Shown: positions 51,340-61,069 of the stretch, in pieces
Layout of the letters: every line of letters starts with the position of its first letter
Position numbering within the stretch: the stretch's first letter is position 1
Assembly (NCBI RefSeq): GCF_037102585.1
Contig: NW_027043829.1
Span: 2,108,001-2,172,000, forward strand
DNA from: Saccharomycopsis crataegensis
Lineage: Eukaryota; Ascomycota; Saccharomycetes; Ascoideales; Saccharomycopsidaceae
Length of the DNA stretch: 64,000 nt
Direction: 5' to 3'
Notes under the pieces: generated by a model
What the model saw: only the letters and a program-made list of their open reading frames with translations
What the model was told of the DNA's origin: nothing
Databases searched by the model: none
Made by a program: the position numbers and the translations under genes

Positions 51340-54300
51340 TTAATCAAGACAAGCTCCCTCCAAATTGATCTTCTCCAAGTTGTAAAATAACCATTTACAT
51401 TGATAAGCGTTAACAGTCACTGATCTAGCCTTTAATCTGAGTGGCCTTGTGTCTGTAATAAGGATATTATACTTGAAAACATACAAGTCTTGAATATTAA
51501 CCTTCTTGTGACCATTATCAAACTCTAAGTAAGACTCGTTGTCGATATTGCCCTGGTACTTCTCTTTCAACATGTAGATATAGTTTTGCCTGACAATTTT
51601 TGAGGAGTTCAACACTGATTGCAAAATACTATCATCGATGGCTTTGAATGTAAGATTCTGGTCTGGGATATCACATGGGTCATGCAAGTTCAAAGTTATC
51701 TTTCCATCTGGCTTAAGTAATAACAAATGTGTCGCACGGATCTTATTAATAGAGTTGCCATATTTCTTCTTGAAATAAGCTGTATGGTCATTGTAAAGAT
51801 TCTTGATAGTGATCACACAACGAGTGGCAGAATCTGAAAGAAAAGAATCTTCAGATTTTCTGAGTGATCTTAACTCCTGATAAACAAGCAATGGTAAGGC
51901 AATCTTCAACTTCAAATTAACGTTATCATTCAAAGTACAGCTCTTGAAAATTTTGTAAATTTTACCGCAATTTTTCAACCAAGAGTTGGTATCAAAAGTA
52001 ACATAACTGATAGATGTATCAATATCCATGGTAATATTACCCATAAACTTGACATAAGGTAATGTCAAACCATCCATTTGGGGGGTCGACTGAACAGAGT
52101 CAAACGGAGATATTCTTTCACCACTTTGCATCTCCGGACTAATTAGGTGATCTGGCTCATTGGCATCACGCAAAGCTTCGTTACCACTAGGACCATCAAC
52201 TCCAAGAGCTTTTCTTGCAAGTTCATAGTTCAATAAGCTATCAGTTTCGTCCATTACTGAACCATCAAGATCTGCATCTGGATTGAAACCATTGTTCACC
52301 AAATTCATGGAAACATCAACCTTTGAATATTCAGAATTGGCCATCAGTTTATCATCATCATCCATCATATAATTCTTGGCCTGTTTCTCTTCAATAACAT
52401 GTTCATAGTTATTTTTGGATTTCAAAAACAAATTAATATCGAACTTTGGATCGGTTTCTCTAAAAATGTTTACATCACTTATACTTTCATATAAACCAGT
52501 AAATCTAGAATCAGTGGCAAATTCAAAGATCAAGGTATTCTTGTGAATCTCTTCGCTATTGTTGGCAGTTGGATGTGTAATGTCTTCCGGATCATTTTCA
52601 GGATTGACATCTAATTTGAACAATCTATCAGTGAGGCGCAAACCAAATTGTGGAAATCTTTCAGAAATATAAATAGCAACTAACAAAATTCTCTTGATTC
52701 TTTCCTTCTCAACACTATTAAATAATCTTCTGTCATTCCTTTCTGGGGATGGGGCATTACTGTTGAAAGTGCCATTCTTGTAATCTTGCTCTCTCTTGAA
52801 TCTTGTTTCCTTCTCATGTAATTCCAAATTAATCTTGTGGTTGGTTCTATCACAATTATCACCTTCACTAAATAAATCTCTAAAGTAATTATTGTTGGTA
52901 TTGTGGCTTCTTTGAATATTATCTTGGCTGTTCAAATCTGGTTTTAAAATGTACAATAATTCTTCATTTTTATTAATGTAGTCGGATAGGAAATCCTTTC
53001 CTTTCCAACCAGCAAACTTTAGGTTCAAATAATTTTTCTTCTCAGAAATTACATCAAACCAGAGTGATCCCCAAAGTTTCCAGACTTCGATCAATGTTTC
53101 GTTCTCATTAAAATAATTCAAATAACCCTCATGGCCAAGAGCATACATTTTTTTGATTTGTAAAATCAAGTTTTGTTCAAAAATAAACTCATTTTCATCC
53201 GCATCATCCATAATATTGAATCCACATTTCAAGTCATCAAAATCAAAACACTCACGAGCTTCATTCACCCAGAAATTCAAGTAGTTGACAAGGCTGTCCC
53301 AAGGGAAAAGCTTCTTGAAAATGGTATTCAAAACAACAGGCTCACAGGCAGGGTTTTTTTCCATGACTTTACCTAATGCTACCAAAAAGTATAACCACAC
53401 AATTATATGAGGGGTAGAGACCGACTTAAAAGGACAGTTAAGAAACTTCTTGAGCATACGGAAGGACAATTCAAGAGAAGACTTATTAATGAACTGTAAT
53501 GATTCGTACCATTTAAAAGTTGACATCTCAGTCACAATTGGATATGGATCCTTGAGTAACGAATCAAGGTCAGCAGTGGTTGTTTGGGGTTTACTGCTTA
53601 CTGGCGGCTCCGCTTGCTGGTTGTCCTTACTATCATTTTCAGGGTTATTTAAAGAAGCAGTACTGGCTTTTCTATTTTTCTTTGTCTCTTTTCTTTCCTG
53701 GCGTTCTTTCAAGGCAATTGGCAACTCGAAGAGGATACTGAACAAATTTTTGAAATTTAAAACACCAAACCCAACAAGCTGCCAAATGTTAATACTAGCC
53801 AAATTACCTGATTTGTTGAACCAGAAATTTAATAATTTAATTGATGGTTTGTCAATTAACATGGATTTTGTAGTGTTATTAATATTATGTGGACCCAATG
53901 CCGAAGACTCTTTCTCAAAGAACGAAACTTTTATAGCCTGATGGTTGTACTGGTTTTGGCTATGTGCCATCCATAATCGGCTTGCATTGTCGCCACCTGT
54001 GATTGAGTTTGGATTGGCAAATGGGTCTAATGACATAGGTGATCCTATAGAGCTCATAGGATTAGTAGAGGATATTGGTGTGTTAGCACTTGGAGGAGAT
54101 AAAGGGTTGGTAGGATTAGAGTAATCATGAAATGACGGGAAATCTTCGCCACTAATGAAGTCAATGCTACCAAAAGTTCTGGAAAAGTTACTAACCAACT
54201 TGATCAATTCTGGCGAAGAATTAAAATTGCTAACTAAAAGAACCTTGGAAATGCGGATGTAGAGCAAGACAATAAGCTCCCAGTTAGACAAATTATCAAC

Positions 54301-56043
54301 CGCAGTTACCTTATTTTTGTCTATAAGAATCGTCCCATTTCCACAAGTCAAATGCACAAGAGCAGATTCATAGAGAGAATAAGACGAGATTTTGGACTGC
54401 GCAAACATTGAATCAAGTACCATCCTAAGATAATGGCCAGTTGGTACAAAACAATCCTTAACAAAGACAGATTTGCCAAGATTGAAAAGTGCTTCAAGAG
54501 AAATGTCATTGCCAGTAGCGCTATTGGTTGGGGAGTTAGATCCATACATTGAAGATTGGTCCATTGTCATATTTAAAAACGCTGAGCTATTGCCATTTTT
54601 ATCGATTGACGCACTTGGCTGCTGTACGGTTGCTAAATGATAATAAGTCTTTCCGTGGCCATAATTTCCTGATATCGCCTTTAAATACCAGTGTTCTGCA
54701 GATGCCTCCCAATCAATGCAAGATGATGGATATAAAGCGATGGACATTCTTGACAAATCGGCAATCTTTTCATACCACCAGTTCTGAAAATCCGCAATAA
54801 GTGATACCGTTGAAAGAACCTTGGAATTATCTATACTCTCATCAGTATCGGCCATATTTCCTGAGAAACTTGTCAAATCATTGAAAAGAGTATTCGGGTC
54901 AGAATCAACTTCAATAGTTAGGTTATTATTCATTTCAACCAAAGTACTCAATAAACTGAAACAGTGGCTAATAAAATTCACACAAAGTTCGTTTTCCAAA
55001 TGTATCATATTATTTTTATTTTGCTTGTTTGCACCTCCAACCATACTAAGGTCGTGATAGTTTGGTGGAATTGCCATAACCACAGTGATAAGATTTTTCA
55101 TGTTCTCAAGTAAATTAATTATTCCATAAATCCAGAGTCGACGGGAAATTTTATAAACTTGAAGTACCTGATACCCACTGAAAATATTGTTGATTGATTT
55201 TGGATTGGCATTGGATGAGAGAGCACCTCCGTCTGTGGCCAGACTACCTCCACGAAGCAGGTAAAGTACAAAGTCATAATATGCATCAAGAAGTTCAAGG
55301 TTATTAGCGTAGGCCAACACAAGGGTTTTTTGGATTCCCACATGCTTCTGAGTGATCAAGTTCCTATTGTGTTCTAATCTAAGTTGTTGGTTCGCAATAA
55401 ATGATGGATCATTTGGATTGTTTCCTACCGGCACCTCAACTCCGGGAATCTGTTGACTAGGAGTTTGACCAGCATTGGGCATCATTCCAGTAGCAATTGT
55501 GGCATTATTATCACTGCTGCCGTCATTTTCTAATCCAATAACCTGTTTAACTGACTGACCCAAACGGAAGATGGCTTGGTTCAACATGACATTGTACTGT
55601 TGGTTACGCTTTTCAAGATCAAGGATATTGGTATAGCAGCTTTGTAACGTTTCGGCTAAGCTCGTGCTACTCGCTCCCCCTGTCAAAGATACTGGGCCAG
55701 CAGCTTGATTTATATTACCATTTGATGCTGGCAACGATGGATTTGGCATTGCGTTAGATCCGGCGTTCTGATTGCCAATGATGTTGCCACTACTTGGGTT
55801 TAATGGCCCATCATTATCCACAATAAAGCCACTCATAATTTTTTGTTCTTGTTGGTATTGCGCTGCTGAGGAAGACGAAGGACCAATGTTTATTGTACCT
55901 CTTTTCTTTGGCATTTTAGGGAGGGTCTGTTGTTGGGTGTTTGATTGTGAATTCTGGCGTTTCTTTTGATCACTTTGGTTGTTTGTCGCGTTGACGAAGT
56001 TGGTGCTGTCCACGCCTCTTTTGGGTGCTTTAGGATTGAACAT
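51340..56043 (-). CDS. EST1/SMG-like PIN-domain protein (Esl1/Esl2 type)
   Basis: 1567-residue protein related to S. cerevisiae Esl1/Esl2 and to metazoan SMG5/6/7. After a low-complexity Q/N/S/P-rich start (residues 1-130), an EST1-like helical domain runs to about 900, with LRLEHNRNLITQKHVGIQKT, YKISRRLWIYGIINLLENM and SSCIDWEASAEHWYLKAISG, the last a TPR-like 14-3-3-type helix pair common to this family. The C-terminal PIN domain starts near residue 1343 with YVTFDTNSWLKNCGKIYKIF, giving the first acidic metal ligand, followed by KIALPLLVYQELRSLRKSED (a second acid, E). It is probably single-copy here. It is longer than the S. cerevisiae proteins (1118 and 1195 residues). Role: mRNA or telomere-linked RNA metabolism by family analogy; none shown. 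Confidence 0.82.
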   Translation of the reverse strand: MFNPKAPKRGVDSTNFVNATNNQSDQKKRQNSQSNTQQQTLPKMPKKRGTINIGPSSSSAAQYQQEQKIMSGFIVDNDGPLNPSSGNIIGNQNAGSNAMPNPSLPASNGNINQAAGPVSLTGGASSTSLAETLQSCYTNILDLEKRNQQYNVMLNQAIFRLGQSVKQVIGLENDGSSDNNATIATGMMPNAGQTPSQQIPGVEVPVGNNPNDPSFIANQQLRLEHNRNLITQKHVGIQKTLVLAYANNLELLDAYYDFVLYLLRGGSLATDGGALSSNANPKSINNIFSGYQVLQVYKISRRLWIYGIINLLENMKNLITVVMAIPPNYHDLSMVGGANKQNKNNMIHLENELCVNFISHCFSLLSTLVEMNNNLTIEVDSDPNTLFNDLTSFSGNMADTDESIDNSKVLSTVSLIADFQNWWYEKIADLSRMSIALYPSSCIDWEASAEHWYLKAISGNYGHGKTYYHLATVQQPSASIDKNGNSSAFLNMTMDQSSMYGSNSPTNSATGNDISLEALFNLGKSVFVKDCFVPTGHYLRMVLDSMFAQSKISSYSLYESALVHLTCGNGTILIDKNKVTAVDNLSNWELIVLLYIRISKVLLVSNFNSSPELIKLVSNFSRTFGSIDFISGEDFPSFHDYSNPTNPLSPPSANTPISSTNPMSSIGSPMSLDPFANPNSITGGDNASRLWMAHSQNQYNHQAIKVSFFEKESSALGPHNINNTTKSMLIDKPSIKLLNFWFNKSGNLASINIWQLVGFGVLNFKNLFSILFELPIALKERQERKETKKNRKASTASLNNPENDSKDNQQAEPPVSSKPQTTTADLDSLLKDPYPIVTEMSTFKWYESLQFINKSSLELSFRMLKKFLNCPFKSVSTPHIIVWLYFLVALGKVMEKNPACEPVVLNTIFKKLFPWDSLVNYLNFWVNEARECFDFDDLKCGFNIMDDADENEFIFEQNLILQIKKMYALGHEGYLNYFNENETLIEVWKLWGSLWFDVISEKKNYLNLKFAGWKGKDFLSDYINKNEELLYILKPDLNSQDNIQRSHNTNNNYFRDLFSEGDNCDRTNHKINLELHEKETRFKREQDYKNGTFNSNAPSPERNDRRLFNSVEKERIKRILLVAIYISERFPQFGLRLTDRLFKLDVNPENDPEDITHPTANNSEEIHKNTLIFEFATDSRFTGLYESISDVNIFRETDPKFDINLFLKSKNNYEHVIEEKQAKNYMMDDDDKLMANSEYSKVDVSMNLVNNGFNPDADLDGSVMDETDSLLNYELARKALGVDGPSGNEALRDANEPDHLISPEMQSGERISPFDSVQSTPQMDGLTLPYVKFMGNITMDIDTSISYVTFDTNSWLKNCGKIYKIFKSCTLNDNVNLKLKIALPLLVYQELRSLRKSEDSFLSDSATRCVITIKNLYNDHTAYFKKKYGNSINKIRATHLLLLKPDGKITLNLHDPCDIPDQNLTFKAIDDSILQSVLNSSKIVRQNYIYMLKEKYQGNIDNESYLEFDNGHKKVNIQDLYVFKYNILITDTRPLRLKARSVTVNAYQCKWLFYNLEKINLEGACLD

Positions 56044-56645
56044 CTAACAACACGCGGTATGAATCTGATCTTAGTCCCAAATTCTTGCGCAGTGTATAGT
56101 ATTGGATATTAATATAATAAAAGCGCGACGGTCTTTCACTTCTTATTTTTATTCCGATATAAGGTGGTCAACTTGATTTTTTCTGTTTTCCCCAAAAATA
56201 ATAGGAGCAATCTGGGACCGGGCTTCATAATCTCCCGTTGAAAGAAAGTTGTACCCTGCAAACAACATTAAGTGTCACAAAAAATTCAACAATGAAACTA
56301 CTGGACATTCTGTCCAGCGCGTAACTTTGTGTCTCTTATTCTTATCAATATACTGTAGTCAGTATTTGCTAAGGTTTATTGCGCTTTTATTTTTCCTTCT
56401 TCACTTCTCGCAGTCTTGAGAAGCGGGATCTCGGAAATCAATCCGAAAATTTGATATTCTCCTTACGTCAACAAATAATTACTCCGCTTATTTTCGAAGA
56501 GAGTGAAAGAAGATGTTTGGAAGATATTAAAAATTGTAACATTAATTGGAAGGTACGACAATATAACTTAACATGCAATTTGCACAAAAAAAAAAAGAAA
56601 AAAAAAAAAAGAAAGCTAAATAGTTTTGAAAAAAATTATGTCAAC
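56044..56645. other. Spacer between the ESL-type gene and PRP19
   Basis: 602 bases with an A-run at 56587-56610. A plus-strand frame over 56379-56741 overlaps PRP19 and is not supported. No gene seen. Confidence 0.5.
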
Positions 56646-58491
56646 TCAGCTGAAATCAATAGCAAACTTTCCCCATTTACCATCATCCTTTACCATATAA
56701 AATGCCCTATCAAAGGCTTTTTGCCAATAAATATTGATTAAGCCATTCTTGTCATCAGTGTCACTATAAAATGATCCAAATGATTCCAGTAGCTTTGAAT
56801 CTTGCAGCCATTCTTTGGCCTTCTTTAAATACTTGAAAAACTCCACACTATCATCGGTGAATAAGATGGTTAATATCTGACTGTACTTGTCCAATGAGAC
56901 GCGTCTTATTATCTTGTTCAGTCCTATGGAGGTGGTTATTTGACCTTTTCTTAAATCCCAAATGTTAATCTTGGAAGCTAAACGTTGTGGAGATTTCAGA
57001 GTCGCAACAAGCCAGTAACCATTACTAGCAAAACTCACCCCACTTATACCACCATCTTCTTTTGTAGCAGCAGATTCCTCGTCCAAGGTCTCTTGGAAGG
57101 TGGTCAATTTTTGACCAGACTTCATGTCATATATGAGAACTAAGCCGTTGGAAGTACCAATGGAAAGCAAGCTACCATCCATATGCAAATCACCACAGCT
57201 ATATTCGAAACTTCCACTTCTATCAAGCGTAGACACAAATAATGTGACACCCTTATTACAATCCACAATCGACCAGATTCCATTGCTGTATATCTGAATG
57301 AGATAATTATTCAAGGATGGATGGGATAACAATTCTACCACTGACGCACCAGATTCTTGACTTGGTATGGCAATGGTAGCTGTCGGCGAAAGTGATTCCG
57401 GCGCATTATTTTGAGAGAGATCAGTGTCGATAACAAGAATAGTGCCGTCGTCAAACCCAACGACAGGTTTGAAAATTGGATCAGAAATAGGCCCTAAGTT
57501 TATAAATGCAGTACATTGAAGTTGGCCTTTGTGCAATGCACTAATTTCAAACTTGTGAGTTAAAGAGTTAACACGAAGATTCAACACAAATAAATGAGTT
57601 TTGTTGCTAACAAGCATATGCTCATTATTGAAAATAGAAGACGCGGTATGGTCAAGCAAAGGATCGGAGGTTGGAATTGAAAGGTTTTCAAACTCAGTAA
57701 ATGGAAATAAGTTCTTGAGAGTAAGGTGATGTTTACTGGTGTTGAGTGAGGATTTATGCTCTTTAAGCTGCCTCTGATGAATTGCAGAAAGAAATTTATC
57801 TGCCTCTTTAATGGCTTTGAAAGGATCTTCAACAGGAAGAGCTGAGCTTGGCTTTTGATCAACAGAGCTTTCGACTTCAGCATCTACCTTTACCTTTTGT
57901 TCAGGTGATATTGTTTCAACTTTATCAATATCCATTTTCACCACTTCCGCTTCAGTTTCTTTCACTTCTGTGTCTGGTTCAATCATGCTAGTGTGGTTGT
58001 TTCCGGCAAGCAATACACTCTGTAACTTTCTGTTTATTTCATCTCTCTCCTTGGTCAATCTGGAGATCACCCTGATACTAGCATCATAATGATATACGCT
58101 GCTAGCCAAATCATCTTTTAGTGTCTTTATCTTTTTCTTCAACTCAAAGTTTTCAAGGACAATTGCATCCCATTCATTTTGGAAAACAGAAAGAAGGGAT
58201 GGTATTGATGTAAAATTCTTTGTGGCAGCCATATCTGAAGATTGTGGCTTAACTTCTATAATCTCATCTAATTTAAGAGGATCATTTGTAACAGGGTCCT
58301 TACCATATTTCAAGATGTATGATTCAATGATATGCTTATCAAAAATCATATGAGATTTAGGTGATAAAACTGGCTCTTTGGCCAATTCACCGCTAACTAA
58401 ATAATATATCATTAGTAATAGTTCCTAAAATACATGCAATAAAGTCTGCAGTTTTCATTTTCCCATATTGATACTTACTAGCACACTGCAT
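56646..58491 (-). CDS. PRP19: U-box ubiquitin ligase and splicing factor Prp19 (spliced)
   Basis: Core of the NineTeen complex, needed for spliceosome activation. The first coding exon is only 13 bases (58491-58479, ATG CAG TGT GCT A); a GTAAGTAT donor, a TACTAAT branch site and a TTTAG acceptor define an 82-base intron (58397-58478); exon 2 (58396-56646) gives the rest. The joined start, MQCAISGELAKEPVLSPKSH, matches Prp19 of S. cerevisiae (MLCAISG...RPVLSPKS). Residues 1-70 form the U-box, followed by helices with NEWDAIVLENFELKKKIKTL (tetramerisation region) and, from about 240, WD40-type repeats ending near ESFGSFYSD. The product has 587 residues. It is a splicing factor gene that itself needs splicing. 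Confidence 0.92.
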
Positions 58492-59007
58492 TTTGGAGTT
58501 AATGTTGAAGCCTATTGCTAATTTCCTTTCACTGCCAATGATGGTTATTCGTTTTCTTGGCTGTAAAATATTATTTGTTTAAGGTATCGAGGGAATAAGT
58601 CAAAAATCTTAGAAGCAGCTATCTAATATATGTACTCCTATACTTGTCTTTGATCTTTTACACTTGTCCTTCCCGATTCGTCACACAATGCCCTAACCGT
58701 CTTAAAAAGAATAGGGGCAATTTTTGCGTTTTTTTTTTTCCTTTTTCTTCTTGATATTGGGTAATTCAGGATGTTTTGTTGCCTTTCATTCAACATCACG
58801 AAAAAAGACAAGAAAAAAAAAAAAAATTGGTGCCTATGGGAACTACGGGCTTCTATGCAGTGAAACACGACTACCTTTACCTTTATGATGTCAATTGATT
58901 CAAAATGATATTATTAACTACATCGGAAACATTGGGTAGAATATATAATACAATACTGGTGAAAATAAACTAAAAAAAAAAAAAACTATTATAAAGAATG
59001 CTGACAT
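58492..59007. other. Promoter of PRP19 and 3' flank of SPT3
   Basis: 516 bases. A-runs at 58815-58826 and 58970-58985, T-run at 58729-58740. No gene seen. Confidence 0.5.
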
Positions 59008-60012
59008 TTAAATAATTTGCATTCTCGAATGCAATCTGCCGCCTCTAAAATTTAGCATGGCCCGACTCTTGAAGTTTTGTATCTGTAATCTTCTCCAAGC
59101 TTCTTCCATATGATATGATTGTAGAGGTTTCACCAGCTCTCCTGGCCCATCGAAAAGGTACCGATGCTTCAGTTTTCTTCCTTCACTCGTAGATAAACCA
59201 TCCATTTTCTTTCCGCTATTTGCAGTTTCTTGTTGCTTTACTTGTAAAGCCTCTTCTGTTAAAGAGCAGACCATTTCAAACGTGAGAAAGCCAAGAATAT
59301 CAATCACATCATCAGAAGGTTTCAGTTCCATAATATAGGAAGTTCCACACCATTCTTTAAATCTTTTACCTTTTCTAAATGTGAAACTGGCTTGACGACA
59401 TTCAGAGAAATGAACATATTCCTCTCTCGTCATACCTTTGGTCCGATCATCAGCATTCTTAAGTCTCTTGAGGGACATCATCATGGCTTCACGTTCTTCT
59501 TCATCGTCTTCGTCTACGTCATCGTTGGTCTCCAATGCCTGTTCGCTGAACAAAAATGCCAATTCCCAAGGAAGTCGAAGTTTGGATTTTTTATATTTTA
59601 AAATATTGCTTCCAGAATTTTTAGAGCCATCGCCCATGCCTCCGGCAGCTGCCGCCAGATCTTCCAAGAAGTCATTATTATCAACACTTCCACCACCATC
59701 CTGATCCTTAGCATTTTTACGCACATCTTTCCATGATAAGTAAGTACGGAGTCTATTCACTTTAGCCTTATCGTGGCGAATCATAAAGATCATATCTTCT
59801 GAAGCAATAGATTTGGAGCCTCTCATAGCCGCAGTTCGTGTTGCCTGAAGAAGAATTTCCACGACTTGGCCACGAACAATGTCCTCGATTAGTGCAGTGG
59901 TCTCGAAAGGTGGATCGTGTGTTTCACCAGAAACAAACATCATTTGTTGGATTTCCACATGGTATTTGTACTTGGACGGCAGTATTTGATTACTTGATTG
60001 GTCATTATTCAT
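59008..60012 (-). CDS. SPT3: SAGA subunit Spt3
   Basis: SAGA complex subunit with two histone-fold halves that interacts with TBP. The 334-residue protein opens with a short tail, then YKYHVEIQQMMFVSGETHDP (first histone fold), IRHDKAKVNRLRTYLSWKD, an acidic linker, KLRLPWELAFLFSE and MTREEYVHFSECRQASFTFR. The second fold has DVIDILGFLTFEMVCSLTEE and ends with HMEEAWRRLQIQNFKSRA. All are close to S. cerevisiae Spt3 and the length (337 there) is nearly equal. The extra 12 residues at the N terminus are the only clear difference. It contains a CTG codon at residue 230 (MELKPSDDV), which is G in S. cerevisiae. The gene is intact. Confidence 0.96.
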   Translation of the reverse strand: MNNDQSSNQILPSKYKYHVEIQQMMFVSGETHDPPFETTALIEDIVRGQVVEILLQATRTAAMRGSKSIASEDMIFMIRHDKAKVNRLRTYLSWKDVRKNAKDQDGGGSVDNNDFLEDLAAAAGGMGDGSKNSGSNILKYKKSKLRLPWELAFLFSEQALETNDDVDEDDEEEREAMMMSLKRLKNADDRTKGMTREEYVHFSECRQASFTFRKGKRFKEWCGTSYIMELKPSDDVIDILGFLTFEMVCSLTEEALQVKQQETANSGKKMDGLSTSEGRKLKHRYLFDGPGELVKPLQSYHMEEAWRRLQIQNFKSRAMLNFRGGRLHSRMQII

Positions 60013-60479
60013 TGTAGATGATTATGTTTATCGTTCAGTCTCATCACCTTGTTGTTTATCAAAGGCATTCTATCTCTCTCGATTCTCTAAAAGTAAGGAT
60101 TTTTTCTATGTGCACGCAGATTGCCCGGATAACTATTTACGGGATGGCCCCTATTGCTTCAAGTTCTTCACCAAAGCCTTTGTGAATTTTGGGTGTGTGA
60201 TTTTTCCCTTGCCTATATATTTATTCCTTGGTGGACTTCCTGTAATGGAAAACAGTGTTGGCTTAATAAAAAGATTGGTGTTTTATGTTAGCATAGCATA
60301 GCATGGGGTACAACACCCTACTAGTGTGGACTGTTCTGGAATTTTCAAAATAAAATCTCCCCTGCCGCCAATATAATTACTTTGTTATTACTGAGATTTT
60401 CCTCAATTAATTGCTCTTCCTCACAAAGAACCCTACTTTTCACTTGATATCGAACATTACTCGAAGCTCCTTGGTTAAA
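60013..60479. other. Divergent promoter SPT3 / YCII-domain gene
   Basis: 467 bases between two divergent starts. It contains no recognised site beyond a tandem GCATA at about 60291-60303. A frame at 60110-60301 is low-complexity and unlikely. Confidence 0.45.
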
Positions 60480-60794
60480 ATGGTTGAATGGTTGGTAATT
60501 GTTTACGATAAGCCTGAGGCTGATCGTCTTTCCTGTCGTCAGCAACACATTGCTGCGGTTCCAAATCACATTGAGACTGGGAAGATCACCAACGTCGGGG
60601 CTATCTACAAAGACGTCGATGAGGCTGGGACTCCCAAAGAGTTTATTGGAAGCACATATAACATAATTGCTGACAGCAGAGAAGAAATTTTGGAGTTTTT
60701 GAAGAAGGATATATACTACAAAAATGGTATCTGGGACTTGGACAGCGTTGTGATGCACCCATATGGATGCTTCCACAGAGTCTCCAAAAAATGA
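60480..60794 (+). CDS. YCII-related domain protein
   Basis: 104-residue protein, MVEWLVIVYDKPEADRLSCR..., matching the YCII-related fold (YciI-like ferredoxin-like proteins). The sequence has the typical strand-helix order: an initial beta strand (EWLVIVYDKP), R-x-x-HIAAVPNHIETGKI (with the conserved histidine, H23), GAIY, FIGSTYNIIADSREEILEFL and a final strand with IWDLDSVVMHPY. Some homologues act in aromatic or polyketide catabolism, but the yeast members are uncharacterised. The start at 60480 is chosen because upstream codons form leader sequence. Cellular location is unclear. Confidence 0.75.
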   Translation: MVEWLVIVYDKPEADRLSCRQQHIAAVPNHIETGKITNVGAIYKDVDEAGTPKEFIGSTYNIIADSREEILEFLKKDIYYKNGIWDLDSVVMHPYGCFHRVSKK

Positions 60795-61069
60795 AGTGAA
60801 TATGCTTTTTTTTTATTCCATCAATTAGTGTGGTATTTGTCTTTTGTCTTTTTGTTTGGATAGCTCTTCTGATAGGAAATTCGACGTGGATGTTTTGGTT
60901 TTTGACATATTGTTATGATGTAAGCTGCCGAGCTAGCTATATTATGTGCCCCGGTTTTTGGCTAGAAAAAAAAAAAACTTAAAAGAAGATTAAGAATTAC
61001 GGAAGGATGTGAAGCAAATGATCAGGAAGTTCATGAGCTCCCTGTTTATAAAAGTAGCGAATAAAGAAG

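Noticed and set aside
53450-53941. Plus-strand 163-codon frame inside the ESL-type gene
   Set aside because: Antisense shadow of a conserved helical region.
56379-56741. Plus-strand frame before PRP19
   Set aside because: Crosses an A-run, low complexity, overlaps PRP19 exon 2.
60345-60776. Minus-strand frame over the YCII-domain gene
   Set aside because: The plus strand matches the YCII family from a proper ATG; the minus frame is its shadow.
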